Counted from the first letter of the stretch, positions 7,972-15,617 are shown. The stretch is DNA of 22,162 nucleotides from a virus (IMGVR_UViG_3300025727_000060:1-22162); one strand, 5' to 3'. Translations and numbers: made by a program. The notes: a model not told the origin generated them from the sequence alone.

Positions 7972-8666
7972 GCTATCTGTACCTCCACAAATCCACCAGC
8001 CTTTTTAACTTTTATAAATATACCATCATTATAACCATCTAATGTTTTAACATACATTCTACCTTTTCCTGCTGCAGGGTCAGATGGGGATGTAATATTG
8101 TCTAGGTCCTGATAATTAACATTTGTAATGTTATTAGAATTAAGATCAATATCTCCAGTTGGTGATGCTAATTGGTCTAATCTATTAGTTCTTACTTGTG
8201 TGTCAAATCCTGATATTTTTGATGTTGTTATGTTTGCACATGATGATATTTCATTATTAGTAATTCCTGATAATCTTGCTAATGGTAATGTACCTGAACA
8301 TATATTTGATGCACTTGTAGTATCTGTCGTTGCACTTGTTGATAATCCTGTTATGGTTCCTGCTGCTTGTGATCCAGTATGATTTGTTCTTGCAAATGGA
8401 TCTGCTGATAAGTTGTTTTCTACTGTAATCCAATGTGATATAGTTGTTGGATCATCTTGTTTTGCTATAATAGAATCCCCTGATTGTACTGTTTCAGAAA
8501 AGAATGTTCCTGCTACTGATATTACATATTGGGCTCCTTTTTTAATTGAACCTACTTCTGGTGAACAATCTAAATCAGGTGTATTTGTAGATGCGTCATA
8601 ATTTCCTTTTAATGATATATTTCCTGTAGTTGCTCCTATGTTTAATGAACCAGAATTCAAACTCAT
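7968..8666 (-). CDS. virion fibre protein
   Basis: This 232-residue protein has the layout of a short phage fibre. Residues ~20-85 hold KGNYDASTNTPDL, a conserved YVISVAGTF segment and SGDSIIAKQDDP...SHWITVENN, a domain seen repeatedly in fibres and appendages of tailed viruses. A Thr/Ser/Ala-rich stalk follows (TNHTGSQAAGTITGLSTSAT, TSKISGFDTQVRTN), then a C-terminal domain ending GIFIKVKKAGGFVEVQIA. The gene is between the decoration-side genes and the connector, so it may be a head or neck fibre rather than a tail fibre. The ATG has GAGGAGA about ten bases upstream and follows the previous stop by two bases, indicating translation within a shared mRNA. Confidence 0.85.
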   Translation of the reverse strand: MSLNSGSLNIGATTGNISLKGNYDASTNTPDLDCSPEVGSIKKGAQYVISVAGTFFSETVQSGDSIIAKQDDPTTISHWITVENNLSADPFARTNHTGSQAAGTITGLSTSATTDTTSASNICSGTLPLARLSGITNNEISSCANITTSKISGFDTQVRTNRLDQLASPTGDIDLNSNNITNVNYQDLDNITSPSDPAAGKGRMYVKTLDGYNDGIFIKVKKAGGFVEVQIA

Positions 8667-8668
8667 TT

Positions 8669-9088
8669 TTAATTATCTCCTCTATGCCATATCCTTACAA
8701 CACCGGCATTACCGGCTGATGTCGATTTTACCCTTACAACCACTTTTGTGTAAGAATTGCTTAATGTTTCAACTGCCGGTGCAGCACTTGCTGTCTGAGC
8801 TGTTGAGGCTTTCAGTTCAACCCATCCATTATCATAATCTGTATCTGCCGTACCTGTCAATGCTGTCACAGGATTACTGTCCACATTTCCCCATATGTCA
8901 TAATCTATACTGTTTGTTGCATGTGTGTTGAAAATTGAAAATGTTGATGTTCTTGTTCCTCTGGAATCTACCTCTAATACTGCAGAAAAGCAGTTTGTTG
9001 TGGTGACATCTATATTTTTATTATAACTTCCTATAAGTGACCCATTTGATGCGTCTATTCTCTCTCTAGTTAAATCAACTTGAGCCAT
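8669..9088 (-). CDS. virion surface protein candidate, start corrected by the promoter
   Basis: This 139-residue protein begins MAQVDLTRERIDASNGSLIG and is mostly beta-like and rich in Thr, Ser and Asn, with STFSIFNTHATNSIDYDIWG, VTALTGTADTDYDNGWVEL and a C-terminal YTKVVVRVKSTSAGNAGVV. That suggests a beta-sandwich surface protein. Its neighbours are the decoration protein and a fibre. Longer in-frame starts exist at 9106 and 9094, but the TATA box at 9111-9118 is only about 8 bases from the first of these and 26.5 bases from the ATG at 9088, which equals the spacing in other genes. I therefore take 9088 as the start. The exact structural role is unknown. Confidence 0.82.
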   Translation of the reverse strand: MAQVDLTRERIDASNGSLIGSYNKNIDVTTTNCFSAVLEVDSRGTRTSTFSIFNTHATNSIDYDIWGNVDSNPVTALTGTADTDYDNGWVELKASTAQTASAAPAVETLSNSYTKVVVRVKSTSAGNAGVVRIWHRGDN

Positions 9089-9110
9089 ATACATTATAGT
9101 CACCATTTAA

Positions 9111-9118
9111 TATATAAG
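9111..9118 (-). promoter_or_regulatory. TATA box of the surface protein-fibre unit
   Basis: CTTATATA on the minus strand is centred 26.5 bases upstream of the ATG at 9088. It decides the start of that gene, because the upstream ATG at 9106 is too close to be downstream of the transcription start. Confidence 0.75.
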
Positions 9119-9125
9119 GTTTGTG

Positions 9126-9147
9126 AATAAAAAAAGTAAAGTAAAGG
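9126..9147 (-). terminator. T-rich terminator after the decoration gene
   Basis: Read on the minus strand, the sequence CCTTTACTTTACTTTTTTTATT starts only a few bases after the TAG at 9153. Archaeal termination commonly uses such T-runs without a strong hairpin. The next promoter follows immediately, so this separates two transcription units. Confidence 0.55.
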
Positions 9148-9152
9148 TTTAC

Positions 9153-9554
9153 CTAAAAACCTACTACTCGAATTTTGATTGCTAATGAGTTAACAATAGC
9201 TGATGCGTTTGCCAATTCAGAAAAGGCCTCTGGGGTAGCATTAACACCTGCTGCATCGTCATTAATATATCCAAAAGCCTTGATCTTACCTGTGGCTGCT
9301 GCTCCTGCTGCTGCTGGAACATATTCAAGTAGAAGTCCTTTGTCGTTTGATATAATTGATGCTTCAATTATTGTACTAATTCTACCGCCCAATGAAAGGT
9401 CAACTGTTACACCACACGTTGAATATGTGTCAGCTCCTGCAAAAGTAACATCTACTACTGTTGTTTTTAGTTTTGATGTTAGTTCTGATTGGACTGAAAG
9501 AGTTTTCCCTGTTAGATTTTCCCAATCTGAATTCACTGCGACTGTATTTGCCAT
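9153..9554 (-). CDS. capsid decoration protein candidate
   Basis: This 133-residue protein is encoded next after the major capsid protein, the common position of head decoration or stabilising proteins. It begins MANTVAVNSDWENLTGKTLS, has a segment VVDVTFAGADTYSTCGVTVD followed by a Leu-Gly-Gly-Arg turn, then Ala-rich YVPAAAGAAATGKIKAFGYI, and ends with ASAIVNSLAIKIRVVGF. The order of VTF, a strand with a Gly-rich turn, an Ala-rich linker, K-I-KAFGY, and a final beta strand matches small decoration proteins of marine tailed viruses as I remember them. It has its own TATA box 25.5 bases before the ATG and a T-run after the stop, consistent with high, separate expression. Confidence 0.85.
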   Translation of the reverse strand: MANTVAVNSDWENLTGKTLSVQSELTSKLKTTVVDVTFAGADTYSTCGVTVDLSLGGRISTIIEASIISNDKGLLLEYVPAAAGAAATGKIKAFGYINDDAAGVNATPEAFSELANASAIVNSLAIKIRVVGF

Positions 9555-9575
9555 ATATAAATGTAGTTTTGGTTA

Positions 9576-9583
9576 TATATAAG
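9576..9583 (-). promoter_or_regulatory. TATA box of the decoration gene
   Basis: CTTATATA on the minus strand is centred 25.5 bases upstream of the ATG at 9554. A second TATATA directly abuts the start codon. Confidence 0.75.
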
Positions 9584-9610
9584 GATATTGTAGAGGGCCC
9601 TGCTTGAGAT

Positions 9611-9630
9611 AATAAGAATAAAAAATATAC
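9611..9630 (-). terminator. T-rich terminator after the major capsid gene
   Basis: On the minus strand the sequence GTATATTTTTTATTCTTATT begins about 42 bases after the capsid TAG and holds six consecutive T residues. It lies before the decoration promoter and probably ends the scaffold-capsid transcript. Confidence 0.5.
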
Positions 9631-9671
9631 CTAATCTTTCGACTAGAGTATGTGATTCGAATGTGGTTTGA

Positions 9672-10907
9672 CTAAAGTTTAATATCTCTAATCTTACCTT
9701 GAGCGATGAAACTTCTACATACGGTTTCACCCATAGTTCTGAATACACCTTTCTCAACAAAAGCATTGTTGATGAATGGGTAACCTGGACTTCTACGGGT
9801 TGCTTCGTAATATTCTGTTGGGATTGACACCATGATTCCTAATCTTGGGTAACCATATCCTTCTGCATCAGAAGTATCTAATGCAAATAGTCTTCCTACT
9901 TCGTCAGAGTCACAAGCATTGCTTGGAGCATCTTTGGTTGGAATGAATGGAACTCCATAGATAGAGTCTACATGTATACCTACACCAGTACCTTTGAAAG
10001 TTTGGATACCGTTTACATCGACTTGGACTAATGCTTCACCGTATGGATTTGCAATACGGACAGAAGGCATAAACAAGCCTTGTATTTCGGAATAAACTTC
10101 GTGGGAACCGAGGAATACGTTTGGATCTTTACCAGCTTTCTTACGGATTGATCTAAGGAATGTTCTTAGTACGTCATCTGTCATGATTCCATTAGTACCT
10201 AAAGTACCAGATGGGGATGAGACAGTTGAATCGAATGTACTTGAACTATCTCTGTCAATTACAGCACCAGAACTTCCTTTCCAAGGATCGTAGTTGTCTG
10301 TACTACATGCTCCTTGTAAGTTTCCTTCTGCTTGGCTTGAAATAATTCTGTCTAAAGATTCCCAGTTAAGTGAACCAGTATTGACAGCACAAGCTGCTGC
10401 TGCTCCTGCTTCTACATCAGTTAATAACATTCTGTTTAACAGTTCTTTGTGTTGAACTGCCATGAATAGTCTAAGTGAACCTAGACCACCCCAAATGTCG
10501 TCTTTACTGTGTGTTGCAAGCCATTCCATTACCTCTGAGGCACTGAATGGTAGTTGAGCAGTTTTTGGTCTTACATCAATTTCTGCAAGTGTTGGTTTGA
10601 TGGTATCGGCAATTAATCCGCCTTCAGCTGTACCACCTAATGCGGTGTTGTTACAGGTACCTGCGTCTGCAAGTGCGTCTGCTTTAGCTGTGATAACCCT
10701 CCAACCGCTTTTGTCCCAAGGATACTTTGGTAAGATACCAAATGCATTGGCTTCAAGATTTAATTGAGCCCATGCGTATGCTCCGAACACTGCGTTGAAA
10801 GAACCAGTTGTACTGGTTGTTACCGGGGCGTCTGCCTTTCTCAAAGAATTACGGTTGTAACCATAGTATAGGGCTTCTAGCTCATCAATTGTTTGAATTT
10901 TTACCAT
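9672..10907 (-). CDS. major capsid protein, HK97 fold
   Basis: This 411-residue protein is the likely shell subunit. It has the usual capsid layout: a short N-terminal segment, an Ala-rich region, a helix corresponding to the spine (SEVMEWLATHSKDDIWGGLG, then HKELLNRMLL), a Ser/Gly-rich loop at about 200-235, and a C-terminal part with MPSVRIANPYG, TFKGTGVGIHVDSIYGVPFI, LFALDTSDAEG, IPTEYYEAT and the ending FRTMGETVCRSFIAQGKIRD. This C-terminal pattern recurs in HK97-fold capsid proteins of many tailed viruses. The ATG overlaps the end of the scaffold-like gene (10901-10907), with AGGTGA six bases upstream, so the two are translated from one mRNA. There is no obvious long N-terminal scaffolding delta domain, which agrees with a separate scaffold gene. 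Confidence 0.93.
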   Translation of the reverse strand: MVKIQTIDELEALYYGYNRNSLRKADAPVTTSTTGSFNAVFGAYAWAQLNLEANAFGILPKYPWDKSGWRVITAKADALADAGTCNNTALGGTAEGGLIADTIKPTLAEIDVRPKTAQLPFSASEVMEWLATHSKDDIWGGLGSLRLFMAVQHKELLNRMLLTDVEAGAAAACAVNTGSLNWESLDRIISSQAEGNLQGACSTDNYDPWKGSSGAVIDRDSSSTFDSTVSSPSGTLGTNGIMTDDVLRTFLRSIRKKAGKDPNVFLGSHEVYSEIQGLFMPSVRIANPYGEALVQVDVNGIQTFKGTGVGIHVDSIYGVPFIPTKDAPSNACDSDEVGRLFALDTSDAEGYGYPRLGIMVSIPTEYYEATRRSPGYPFINNAFVEKGVFRTMGETVCRSFIAQGKIRDIKL

Positions 10908-11482
10908 TGCTGTTCACCTTGTTCTGGACTACCGAACTCTCCTTTCAGAATACGTCTACCGACTGATCCAAGATCTTCATGTCCTACTTCACGAGCTGCT
11001 TTGAGCACCTCGTTTATTTGAATACCAGCAGATTTCTCTACGGTTTCAAGTGCAGCACCTGGTCTTGGAGTTTGTGTAGAGAAGACTTGTTCTGATTGAC
11101 TAAAGCTTTTCTCTTGCATAGAAAGACCGTTTTTGTCAGTCTCTTTTGCATTTTCCTCGTCGGAATCTTTGACTCCGGCTTGGTTTGAATTGCTTTGATA
11201 ATCGTCTGGAACCTTGACTTTTGCACCAATATCGTCTTCTGCTGAAGTTTTAGGCTTTAGCGGTAAGTCGGTTGGTTCTTCCATGGCTTTAATTCTGGAA
11301 TCAAAACTATCGACTTTTGCACCGATACCTTTAATTTCGTCTTTAAGACCACTGATGTCAAATCCTTTGATTGTCTCTGTCAATGCTTGTAAAGATGAGT
11401 CAAATGCAGATTTCTCTACTTTTTTCTCTTTTTCTTCTTCGTCTTCTTGTTTCTCGTCTTTATATTCTTTTTCGTCAGTCAT
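10901..11482 (-). CDS. capsid scaffold-like protein
   Basis: This 193-residue, strongly charged protein overlaps the capsid gene by seven bases, the classical place of a scaffolding protein that guides procapsid assembly. The first ~30 residues are almost all Lys, Glu and Asp. Residues ~30-75 are a likely coiled coil (SSLQALTETIKGFDISGLKD, then KVDSFDSRIKAMEE). The middle is hydrophilic and probably disordered. The last ~50 residues (AALETVEKSAGIQINEVLKA, then EDLGSVGRRILKGEFG) are helical with conserved-looking Gly/Arg and could be the capsid-binding end. The TATA box lies 32.5 bases before the ATG, longer than usual here, so a leader of about six bases is likely. Confidence 0.8.
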   Translation of the reverse strand: MTDEKEYKDEKQEDEEEKEKKVEKSAFDSSLQALTETIKGFDISGLKDEIKGIGAKVDSFDSRIKAMEEPTDLPLKPKTSAEDDIGAKVKVPDDYQSNSNQAGVKDSDEENAKETDKNGLSMQEKSFSQSEQVFSTQTPRPGAALETVEKSAGIQINEVLKAAREVGHEDLGSVGRRILKGEFGSPEQGEQQW

Positions 11483-11510
11483 GTTGTTACTTTATATACT
11501 GGAAAAGTAA

Positions 11511-11518
11511 TATATAAG
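11511..11518 (-). promoter_or_regulatory. TATA box of the scaffold-capsid unit
   Basis: CTTATATA on the minus strand is centred 32.5 bases upstream of the ATG at 11482, the one clear TATA box in the window with a longer spacing. A second TTTATATAC-like element at 11491-11498 is too close to serve as the TATA box. Confidence 0.6.
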
Positions 11519-11527
11519 GATTGTCTA

Positions 11528-14500
11528 CTATGTCTGTTTTTTAATATCTGCTAGTAATTCTAACATTTTCACTGTTGCTTTATTATAATTCTCTGTTGAT
11601 GCACCAGATACTGTGTCATCTTCTCCTGAGTATTTTGGATTTAGGTTTCCCCTGTCTTCTTCGCCTGTATAATTCTCTTCTTTTACCTCTCTTGGGTTGT
11701 CCTTTTGTCCTGTATCCTGTTGTGAGTTGTCATATGATGCCCCGGTTCTAATTCCTCCTGCACCGCTTCCTGGGTCCATTATAGCCGTATCTTTTCTTAG
11801 GCTTTCACCTGGGTTAATCTCTGCGTCTATATTCTTACCTTCCACCTCTATTGAACAGTTACCATAATCTCCAGTTTGTACTTTCTTTTCTACTTCTAGA
11901 GCCTCTGCTGGGGGGTCGTTATCCAATCTCATCTTTCCATTAATACCGTCCTCAGCATTGTTTGCCGTCATAGCCCTATCGTTCTTATTACTGACAGTCT
12001 CATGAATACTAAAATTTGAACATGAATCACCGCCAAGTCCAGTAGAACTGGTTGCTGGTTTTTTATTTGTATTGGTTTCTTTAGCATCTGCAAATCTTAT
12101 ACCTAATTCTTTTAAATGTTTATGATTTTTTGGATCAAATTTAGCATTACCTGGATGATAAACGTCACCTACTTCCTTCTTCAAAGCCTCTGCATCCTCG
12201 TCCTCATACGGTCTGTTTACGTGTTTAGGCTGATTTACGTTGTGAATTGATGTTGACTCGTTATGATCACAAGTTTCACCTGGTTCTCTTCCTGCAAATC
12301 CACCCCTTCCTGGCTCTGTATATGGTGAATCTCCCGATGCCTTACTCAATGCATTTTGTTTTGATCCTCCACCATGTTGATTTGATATCTTTCCTGTTTC
12401 TTCCCCTTCATTGCTTAATATCTTGGAATCCTTAATCTCTCCTAGATCTCCCAGTTTATCCCATTTATTGCCGCTTCTCTTGTTACCTGTATCTTGATTA
12501 AACCTTGCACCTGTTGACTGTCTTCCAAATCTTTGTGAATTTGACATGTTATTGGTATTTTTTCCCTCTTTTGGTATTGTCTCTATCCATCTGTTTGTCA
12601 ATGCATCTTTTAACTCATCCATTAGTTTGATTGTTTCTGTTTTCTTTGAGTCTGTAGCTTTATCAGTTAGTATATTATCAGTCATATTATTATGGTTTCC
12701 TTTTGGAAATATTTTACTATGATGTGTATGTGAATCTCCTGTTTCTCCAGGACCTTTATCGTGGTAGTTGTCAAATATCACTTTTCTTTCATCTATTTTA
12801 TTATCTCTCATATGATTTCGTATGGTTTTTTCTTGATGAGACGTCATTGGTCTATGTGTATGAACTGAAAATTCATTATTTTTATCATTATGTGTTACTC
12901 TTGCAGCACCTGTTTCTTTTAAAAATGATGATAAATCCTTATGTCCTATACGTCTTACCTGTTCTTCATGTGATGCCATTCCATCATGATTTGATATTTT
13001 ACCATTAGTTGTAACAAAATGTCTTCCGTGAATGAAATTAGATGTACCATTTCTAGCATGTAGTTTTTGTTCTGTCTTTAATATATTGTTTATGTCATTG
13101 ATTATATCAAGTGCTTTTTTTTTGGAATCTTCGTCTTTAGATCCATCATCAGATTCGTCATCTTTATACTCCCTTACCACCTCACATGTATTGTAATCAG
13201 TTTTTAAAAAATATGGATTTTTTAGTTTGTCTGCATCTTTATTTGCAATTTTTTCCAATTCGTCTGTTTTTATAGCAAATAATACCTTTAATACGTCTAA
13301 TGTTTTAGTAAAGTTGTTAATATATGTCTCTGTTGGTATTGTTAATGTTCCTTGTGATCCTCTTCTTGAAGTAGAACTATCTATTGTCGTTGTGCCTGTT
13401 TTATGGTCATGTGTTACGGTTGCACTAGGTTTAATTTTTTTGCCGCCTACCTTTGGTGGGGCTGTTGATGGCTTGTTCCAGTTACCTTCTTGTCTTCTTT
13501 TTAATTGGTCTGGAGTCATAGAACGGTTAGGTGTTACTGATTCTGGTTGTACAGTACTGTATCTTGATCCAGGTTTGTCTTGTCCTGTATCCACATCTGA
13601 TGGTTTTGTATGCATGAATTTTGGCATTTTTTTGCCATATTTATCCTTGCCATCCTCCGTGTATTGTGGTTCTATGCCGTCTGCCTTACAAAGGTCTTCA
13701 CATGTCATATCGCATGATGAACCACATGATTCAGGACCTGGTGCTAATTCTTCAGCTGCACCTCTTGCTGCACCTCTTGCTGTACCGGCTGCACCTCTTG
13801 CTGCACCGGCTGCTGCACCACCTATTCTAGATGCGACCATTCCTATTAATGGTAATATCTTTTCTACTTCTTCCAAGTCTGCTTCTTCTAGCATCTCGTC
13901 ATCATCTTTTGGTTTAATTGCTTTATCATCTTTAACTTGAATCTGTTTACTTGCTCTTAATGCATTTGCTTCTATCTTTTTTGGATCTGTTTCTGTAGGA
14001 TCAGGATCTCTATATGTTTTATCTGTTCCATGATAGGTAGCCCCGTTTTCCTGTGGCTCTCCCCTGTTGTTTTCCAGGGCCTCTGCATCATCATCCTTGT
14101 TTGGTGAATTTGGACCATTTACATCTGCATAAGTGTCATCTCCTTTCTCGGAATATCCTTTATCTATATAACATTTAAACTTGTCACATCTGATACACAT
14201 TGTACCGTCACCTCTATCTTTGACATTACCTGCCATTGCCTTTGCTATCTCATTATGTTGAGTTATTAGTGCCAATGGTACTGCTGGTTCCTCACATACG
14301 GCTACTTCATACTGTTCCAAATCTTTTAGGGAGTATGCTACTGATCCGTCTTTTTGCATTATTGGTGTTCTATTGGATTTAGTTGCTCCTCCGAATGAAA
14401 GTCCCTTATATTTTCCCGACTTTATGGCTTTCCAGATTTCATCGTCAAGTTCATAATCTCTAAAGATTTCACCCTGTATTGTTATTGCAGGATATGACTT

Positions 14501-14755
14501 CCCTTTCTCGTCTGTTACGGTTGTTGAACCGAAATTTATGCCTTGACCTACTACTCTATTAGAGTGTGTGTCTGTTATAGGGCCTCCCCTTGCTATCCAA
14601 ATAGGTAAAACTTTCAATAACTCGTCACGTACGGTGATTTCGCCTTGTCTGTCTTTCATTTCAACTGTTAGCACCCCTTCAAATAATCTTCTAGAGCTTG
14701 TAATAGCTGTTAAATTTTTGGTGACCAGTTTGGAAAAAAACAATCGTTCTACCAT
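11528..14755 (-). CDS. prohead maturation protease fused to a long hydrophilic multi-domain tail
   Basis: This 1075-residue protein begins with a protease-like domain of ~165 residues: FEGVLTVEMKDRQGE, a His in TDTHSNRVVGQG (His64), a Ser in YKGLSFGG (Ser120), and YEVAVCEEPAVPLAL. These match the His/Ser arrangement of phage prohead serine proteases, normally about 200 residues long. Everything after is unusual. Cys187, Cys190 and Cys195 form CIRCDKFKC. Residues 313-335 are Ala/Gly/Arg repeats. Cys344, 348, 352 and 356 form a CxxxC ladder. A His-rich island lies at 574-667. Long charged linkers contain three copies of an AEAL motif. Its position before the scaffold and capsid genes fits head maturation. 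The tail could act as an additional scaffold or internal head protein, possibly processed by its own protease. This is inference. Confidence 0.88.
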   Translation of the reverse strand: MVERLFFSKLVTKNLTAITSSRRLFEGVLTVEMKDRQGEITVRDELLKVLPIWIARGGPITDTHSNRVVGQGINFGSTTVTDEKGKSYPAITIQGEIFRDYELDDEIWKAIKSGKYKGLSFGGATKSNRTPIMQKDGSVAYSLKDLEQYEVAVCEEPAVPLALITQHNEIAKAMAGNVKDRGDGTMCIRCDKFKCYIDKGYSEKGDDTYADVNGPNSPNKDDDAEALENNRGEPQENGATYHGTDKTYRDPDPTETDPKKIEANALRASKQIQVKDDKAIKPKDDDEMLEEADLEEVEKILPLIGMVASRIGGAAAGAARGAAGTARGAARGAAEELAPGPESCGSSCDMTCEDLCKADGIEPQYTEDGKDKYGKKMPKFMHTKPSDVDTGQDKPGSRYSTVQPESVTPNRSMTPDQLKRRQEGNWNKPSTAPPKVGGKKIKPSATVTHDHKTGTTTIDSSTSRRGSQGTLTIPTETYINNFTKTLDVLKVLFAIKTDELEKIANKDADKLKNPYFLKTDYNTCEVVREYKDDESDDGSKDEDSKKKALDIINDINNILKTEQKLHARNGTSNFIHGRHFVTTNGKISNHDGMASHEEQVRRIGHKDLSSFLKETGAARVTHNDKNNEFSVHTHRPMTSHQEKTIRNHMRDNKIDERKVIFDNYHDKGPGETGDSHTHHSKIFPKGNHNNMTDNILTDKATDSKKTETIKLMDELKDALTNRWIETIPKEGKNTNNMSNSQRFGRQSTGARFNQDTGNKRSGNKWDKLGDLGEIKDSKILSNEGEETGKISNQHGGGSKQNALSKASGDSPYTEPGRGGFAGREPGETCDHNESTSIHNVNQPKHVNRPYEDEDAEALKKEVGDVYHPGNAKFDPKNHKHLKELGIRFADAKETNTNKKPATSSTGLGGDSCSNFSIHETVSNKNDRAMTANNAEDGINGKMRLDNDPPAEALEVEKKVQTGDYGNCSIEVEGKNIDAEINPGESLRKDTAIMDPGSGAGGIRTGASYDNSQQDTGQKDNPREVKEENYTGEEDRGNLNPKYSGEDDTVSGASTENYNKATVKMLELLADIKKQT

Positions 14756-14776
14756 GACTAATTATATCGCTCATCA

Positions 14777-14784
14777 TATATAAT
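14777..14784 (-). promoter_or_regulatory. TATA box of the protease gene
   Basis: ATTATATA on the minus strand is centred 25.5 bases upstream of the ATG at 14755. Confidence 0.7.
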
Positions 14785-14813
14785 AATATCTATAAAAATG
14801 TAGAGTGGTTATA

Positions 14814-14838
14814 CTTAGATTTGTCAAAAACGTCTAAG
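14814..14838 (-). terminator. hairpin over the stop of the small membrane protein gene
   Basis: CTTAGA at 14814-14819 and TCTAAG at 14833-14838 are a perfect six-base inverted repeat; the second arm overlaps the TAG stop at 14834. On the minus strand the loop contains GTTTTT. It could terminate or protect the small upstream transcript, but the stem is short. Confidence 0.3.
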
Positions 14839-15025
14839 ATGTAACTACTGTGTTTCTGTTTTTTGCAACGTCGGCTGCTAGAACTAATGCTAATGGTGCT
14901 AGGATTGCTGCCAAGCCCTGTATGTCTGTTATTGGCAGTTTATCCAATAAGAAGGCAGGTGCAACTATAGCGGTGTATGCCCATAAAGCATGATATCTAA
15001 GTCGACCAGCTAGTTCGAATACCAT
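14834..15025 (-). CDS. small two-helix membrane protein, holin candidate
   Basis: This 63-residue protein has two hydrophobic stretches, one around YHALWAYTAIVAPAFLL and one around GLAAILAPLALVLAA, joined by a short turn with Asp/Lys/Pro. The N-terminus contains one short basic patch (GRLRYH) and the C-terminus reads DVAKNRNTVVTS. A hairpin of two membrane helices in a tiny protein of a tailed virus suggests a holin or other membrane-disturbing protein, but membrane virion proteins look the same. An in-frame GTG exists at 15031, but the TATA box is 25.5 bases from the ATG at 15025, the standard spacing here, so I take the ATG. It adjoins another one-helix membrane protein. Confidence 0.8.
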   Translation of the reverse strand: MVFELAGRLRYHALWAYTAIVAPAFLLDKLPITDIQGLAAILAPLALVLAADVAKNRNTVVTS

Positions 15026-15046
15026 ACTCACTTCACGTTAATACCC

Positions 15047-15054
15047 TATATAAA
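15047..15054 (-). promoter_or_regulatory. TATA box of the small two-helix protein gene
   Basis: TTTATATA on the minus strand is centred 25.5 bases upstream of the ATG at 15025, and only 19.5 from the alternative GTG at 15031. It supports the shorter start. Confidence 0.75.
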
Positions 15055-15058
15055 CTTT

Positions 15059-15367
15059 TTAGTAGTCGTCAGTAAGTATATCCTTTGTGACTTCCTCAAA
15101 TGCCGTATCTATATCTGGGTGTATTTCCTTGTTTTTCTTGTCCAGTCTCTTTGACAGTATCACTATTGCCTTTCTCATTAATGCAGCGTCATACTTGCAT
15201 CTTCTGTTCAATTCTTCAACCTTTTCACATAACTTATCTATCTCCAGTTGATTTTTTTCAATTTCCTGTTTCTTGTCCTTAAAATACTTGAATATATACG
15301 CTGACAGTCCTGTTACTATGAATAATATTGCCCCTGCAATTACATCGCCTAGAAAATTAAATTCCAT
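15059..15367 (-). CDS. single-pass membrane protein with coiled coil
   Basis: This 102-residue protein has one membrane helix near the N-terminus (residues ~8-27, VIAGAILFIVTGLSAYIFKY) followed by a Lys/Glu-rich helix (about 29-80) with a heptad-like pattern (KKQEIEKNQLEIDKLCEKVE), two Cys in the coil, and an acidic C-terminus. Small membrane-anchored coiled-coil proteins encoded next to a two-helix protein often act in lysis (spanin- or antiholin-like) in bacterial tailed viruses; whether an archaeal virus uses the same logic is not established. An alternative is a membrane-tethered virion or assembly factor. The ATG has a TTTAAA promoter 27.5 bases upstream that overlaps the end of the neighbouring gene. 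Confidence 0.82.
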   Translation of the reverse strand: MEFNFLGDVIAGAILFIVTGLSAYIFKYFKDKKQEIEKNQLEIDKLCEKVEELNRRCKYDAALMRKAIVILSKRLDKKNKEIHPDIDTAFEEVTKDILTDDY

Positions 15368-15391
15368 ATATCTTTATATAGTTACAACTTA

Positions 15392-15397
15392 TTTAAA
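15392..15397 (-). promoter_or_regulatory. TATA box (TTTAAA class) of the membrane coiled-coil gene
   Basis: TTTAAA is centred 27.5 bases upstream of the ATG at 15367 and overlaps the TAA stop of the next gene (15393-15395). GATATAT abuts the start codon. Confidence 0.65.
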
Positions 15398-15617
15398 GAA
15401 TCGGCTTCAATAGTTTGTCTTCTATCAATTCAATTATTATTGTTTGATCTCTCATTATTAAGTTTGTAAACTCATCTACTATATTTGGATATACTGTAAA
15501 ATAACCGCATCCCCAGCACAGTTTAAACTGATAATTTTTTACTATTCCGTTTGATTCCCTATCAATGGTATATCTGGATATTATACATTTGCATTTTTTA
15601 CAATCGTTATATCCCAT
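15393..15617 (-). CDS. small CxxC zinc-ribbon-like protein
   Basis: This 74-residue protein opens with MGYNDCKKCKCIISR and has a second pair, CWGC, about 25 residues later. The CKKC and CWGC pairs could hold one zinc ion in a ribbon. The second half is helical (DEFTNLIMRDQTIIIELIED) with no motif I recognise. Small zinc-ribbon proteins of this kind are often transcription or DNA-binding accessory factors, but none is specified by this sequence. Its promoter is interlocked with that of the only plus-strand gene, so the two may be regulated together or exclude one another. Confidence 0.8.
   Translation of the reverse strand: MGYNDCKKCKCIISRYTIDRESNGIVKNYQFKLCWGCGYFTVYPNIVDEFTNLIMRDQTIIIELIEDKLLKPIL

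Noticed and set aside
9089-9106. Longer start of the surface protein at 9106
   Set aside because: The TATA box would be only about 8 bases from this codon; the ATG at 9088 has the standard spacing.
9650-9671. tRNA T-loop-like string GATTCGAATG
   Set aside because: No matching T-stem, anticodon arm or acceptor stem is present around it.
9533-9766. 77-residue minus-strand frame overlapping the capsid C-terminus
   Set aside because: It overlaps both the capsid end and the decoration start in another frame and spans the terminator and promoter between them.
13227-13940. 237-residue open frame on the plus strand
   Set aside because: It is antisense to the protease fusion. The Ala/Ser-rich composition follows from the Gly/Ala/Arg repeats on the coding strand.
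15026-15031. GTG start at 15031 for the two-helix membrane protein
   Set aside because: The TATA box is 19.5 bases away, too close; the ATG at 15025 fits 25.5 bases.
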